Origin: Fervidobacterium pennivorans DSM 9078
GTDB lineage: Bacteria; Thermotogota; Thermotogae; Thermotogales; Fervidobacteriaceae
Direction of reading: 5' to 3'
Assembly (NCBI RefSeq): GCF_000235405.2
Contig: NC_017095.1
Location: 496,001 to 560,000 of the forward strand
Length of the DNA stretch: 64,000 bases
Under the pieces are notes generated by a model. The model ran no database searches and had not been told where the DNA came from. It saw only the letters and a program-made list of their open reading frames with translations. The translations under genes were made by a program, and so were the position numbers. This document shows positions 62,089-64,000 of the stretch, one piece after another. How positions within the stretch are numbered: the stretch's first letter is position 1; each line of letters opens with the position of its first letter.

Positions 62089-64000
62089 ATTCTCTTAGTG
62101 TTGAACAAACTTTTGGCGTTGTCTGGGTTGCTGGTGTCCGTCGTTAACTTCGCATATGTATTAGATAGAAGAGTTTACAAAGTGTCTAAAGCTGCTATTT
62201 ATGTAGCTGTACAGGTTTTACTGTTCGGTGGCATAGAGTTTTTCAAGTACGATGTGCCTAATATACTTTTTCTAGAAAGGTTTCAAGACATACTTTTACT
62301 ATATATTCCAGTCGCTATCTTGTCTTTCAGCTTGGACTTGTCAGGTATTCAGAAATCTAAGCGAATGACTTTACCTGTATACTCTGTACCGACTTTTTAC
62401 CTAATTTTAGCATCTACTAACAAATTTCACAAGTTGTTTTGGGTGAGTGAGATAAGAACCGAATTTTACGGTTCAGAGAAAATGCGCCCATATGGTGGGT
62501 TCATTCCCTGGACGTATTTTATTTTTTCAGTCGTTTTACTCGCGCTCGCTTTTATTTATATAGTCAATAGTAGGAAACTCGACTTGAGAACGAAGTACCT
62601 TGCAGGTTTGACTTTTGCCTTTGGAACACTTGGATCGGTTACAGCATATCTTCTGAATTTCAACTATACTTTTCTTTCTTTCATATTGTCACATACAACA
62701 ATGTTCCTGGACCTTTTAGCTGTAAATTATGTGTGGAGGAAGCTATTACTTTCTGCACGATACAGTGCATACGAACACGCTGAAGAGGGATATATCGTGA
62801 TTGATAAACGTAGTGAACGTGTTATTGATATTAATGAAAAGGCGGCTCACCTCTTGAATTTGGATAGAAAAGCTATAGTTGGGAGAAAAGATGAGAACGT
62901 ACAAGCTTTAATTGAAAGGAGCGGAGAAATAGTCTTTGAAGCGAACAAATATCTGAAGATTTCTACCATCGAAGATGAGAAGAACGGAACGTTGCTTGTT
63001 GTTGTAAAAGACGTAACAGCAGAAATCATTTCTAAAAAAGATATTGAAAAAGTGCAAAGTCATTTCAAAACTCTTTTCGAGAATATTCCTGATGGAGCTG
63101 TGATTTTAGATGAAAAAGGAAAGGTAATTGAATGTAACAAGCAATTTTTATCGATGTTTGGGTATACGAAAGAAGAGGTATTGGGGAAAAATATAGGTGA
63201 CTTGATAGCGCCAGATGATTTGAAAAATGAACCAGAAAAACTTCAGAAATTAGCTATCGAACAAAAAGCATCAAGGGTTGAAACAATCAGGAAAAGAAAA
63301 GATGGTTCATTAATCGAGGTTAGAGTTACCGTATCCACTATGGAAACGGGGGAAGAAACATTTATGCAGGCGGTGTATACAGACTTAAAAGCAGAAAGAG
63401 AAGCGATGAACAGGGTTAGGAACATTTTACAAAAAGACACACTTACAGGACTTTACACAAGGCAGTATTTCATAAGAAAACTGAGTTCCGTAATCGAATT
63501 TTCTTCCACAAATGACTACAATGCGGTTATTGCAATTAATATTAGAGGATTCTCGTTGTTTAACAGTACCAGAGGACATAATTTCGGTGATGATTTGCTA
63601 AGAGAAATTTCAAGGAGGTTGAAGAGCGTACTTCGCGAAGGCGATACCATAGCTAGGCCCTACGCAGATGAATTTTGGATTTTGCTTGAAAAAGTTGGGA
63701 AAGACTACAGACAAGCTAAAGTAACAGTGGCAAACATCGTTGGGAAACTTGAATCAGAACTTAGGAAGTTCTACAACATCAATGGAGAAATTTTGGACAT
63801 AAGATTCTCAACCGGTATATACATCTTTACTTCAATGGATTCCCCGGAGGACGTGTTAAGAAAACTCAACTTAGCACTTGCACGTGCGAAAACATCGACT
63901 GATGGTGTGGTTTACTACAGTGCCCTTATTGATAATGAGCTCCAAGAATTAGCTGCCAGAGAAAGGGAACTGAAAGAAGCTGTCTACAACGGAGAATTAA
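62089..64000 (+). CDS. 7TM-PAS-PAS-GGDEF-EAL signalling protein, 3' end outside window, probable ATT start
   Basis: The open frame runs off the window. An N-terminal block of about seven membrane segments (to about residue 225) contains TNKFHKLFWVSEIR, typical of the 7TM sensor module of histidine kinases. Two PAS domains follow (about 225-320 and 325-440; second with NIPDGAVILDEKGKVIE), then a GGDEF-type domain whose signature is YADEF (525-529), so probably not a cyclase. The last residues (AARERELKEAVYNGEL) look like the start of an EAL phosphodiesterase domain. Start: AGAGG (62076-62080) stands 8 bases before ATT 62089; the next canonical starts (GTG 62098, TTG 62101) are 17-20 bases from that SD. 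Confidence 0.75.
   Translation, partial: MLLVLNKLLALSGLLVSVVNFAYVLDRRVYKVSKAAIYVAVQVLLFGGIEFFKYDVPNILFLERFQDILLLYIPVAILSFSLDLSGIQKSKRMTLPVYSVPTFYLILASTNKFHKLFWVSEIRTEFYGSEKMRPYGGFIPWTYFIFSVVLLALAFIYIVNSRKLDLRTKYLAGLTFAFGTLGSVTAYLLNFNYTFLSFILSHTTMFLDLLAVNYVWRKLLLSARYSAYEHAEEGYIVIDKRSERVIDINEKAAHLLNLDRKAIVGRKDENVQALIERSGEIVFEANKYLKISTIEDEKNGTLLVVVKDVTAEIISKKDIEKVQSHFKTLFENIPDGAVILDEKGKVIECNKQFLSMFGYTKEEVLGKNIGDLIAPDDLKNEPEKLQKLAIEQKASRVETIRKRKDGSLIEVRVTVSTMETGEETFMQAVYTDLKAEREAMNRVRNILQKDTLTGLYTRQYFIRKLSSVIEFSSTNDYNAVIAINIRGFSLFNSTRGHNFGDDLLREISRRLKSVLREGDTIARPYADEFWILLEKVGKDYRQAKVTVANIVGKLESELRKFYNINGEILDIRFSTGIYIFTSMDSPEDVLRKLNLALARAKTSTDGVVYYSALIDNELQELAARERELKEAVYNGEL

Noticed and set aside
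1-64000. CRISPR array, tRNA, rRNA, prophage or defence cluster
   Set aside because: No regularly spaced repeats, cloverleaf-like sequences, phage structural genes or recognisable defence proteins were seen; apart from two IS copies the window is ordinary chromosome.

Overview
The window looks like chromosomal DNA of a thermophilic Thermotogales bacterium, most likely Fervidobacterium or a close relative. This is judged from AT-rich codon use, strong AAGGAGG-type ribosome binding sites, Thermotoga-like proteins (class II aldolase, MurE with a DDPR motif, SpoVS in a non-sporulating lineage, neelaredoxin, TreT) and Thermotogales-like gene groupings such as fba-ackA and cheA-cheW-cheY-fliO-fliP. 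No database search was possible. It is mostly core genome: no rRNA, tRNA, CRISPR array, prophage or recognisable defence island was seen.

Layout. 1-7.8 kb: end of a rubredoxin gene, three aminoacyl-tRNA synthetases (gltX, cysS, proS), then rtcB and an MFS transporter. 7.9-15 kb: a divergent PLP decarboxylase, a membrane GGDEF-like protein, and a tight operon of truA, a secreted unknown, tlyA and another secreted unknown running into 15-19 kb, the chemotaxis/flagellar block cheA-cheW-cheY-fliO-fliP. 19-25.6 kb: a zinc-type CDF exporter, then on the minus strand an SDR, an MMPL/RND exporter and nadE, and a PEBP protein. 26-33 kb: thiI, a half-ferritin, fba, ackA, fliH, fliI and a sirtuin. 33-40 kb (minus strand): msrBA, a GH3-like secreted protein, a Cof-type HAD, rsmA, a secreted unknown, miaB, udk. 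39-48.6 kb: a sugar locus with a ROK repressor and TreT facing away from an ABC importer, a PfkB kinase and a sucrose-synthase/SPS-like glycosyltransferase. 48.7-53.5 kb: murE-murF-mraY and a WecA-like transferase. 53.3-56.9 kb (minus): YqhQ family, a small unknown, SpoVS, cysK, cysE, with a candidate small RNA on the plus strand. 57-59.5 kb: PerR, rubrerythrin and superoxide reductase. 59.6-64 kb: DUF554, a small secreted protein, malic enzyme and a truncated 7TM-PAS-GGDEF-EAL protein.

Two 1059-bp copies of one IS element (IS6-like DDE transposase, imperfect ends starting GATARTGTTAACT, perfect 8-bp target duplications) sit at 41960-43018 and 57561-58619. Both lie in the same orientation and both landed just upstream of the Shine-Dalgarno of a gene (sugar-binding protein; rubrerythrin), cutting it off from its upstream promoter region.

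Most worth checking: three genes (secreted unknown at 11507, fliO at 17964, GGDEF-EAL at 62089) have a good Shine-Dalgarno and a convincing N-terminus but only ATC or ATT where the start codon should be; a promoter-plus-terminator unit at 55113-55228 that looks like a small RNA gene; a pair of near-identical 12-bp operator-like sites in the ROK/TreT/importer divergent region; and gene content consistent with linked sucrose and trehalose metabolism.
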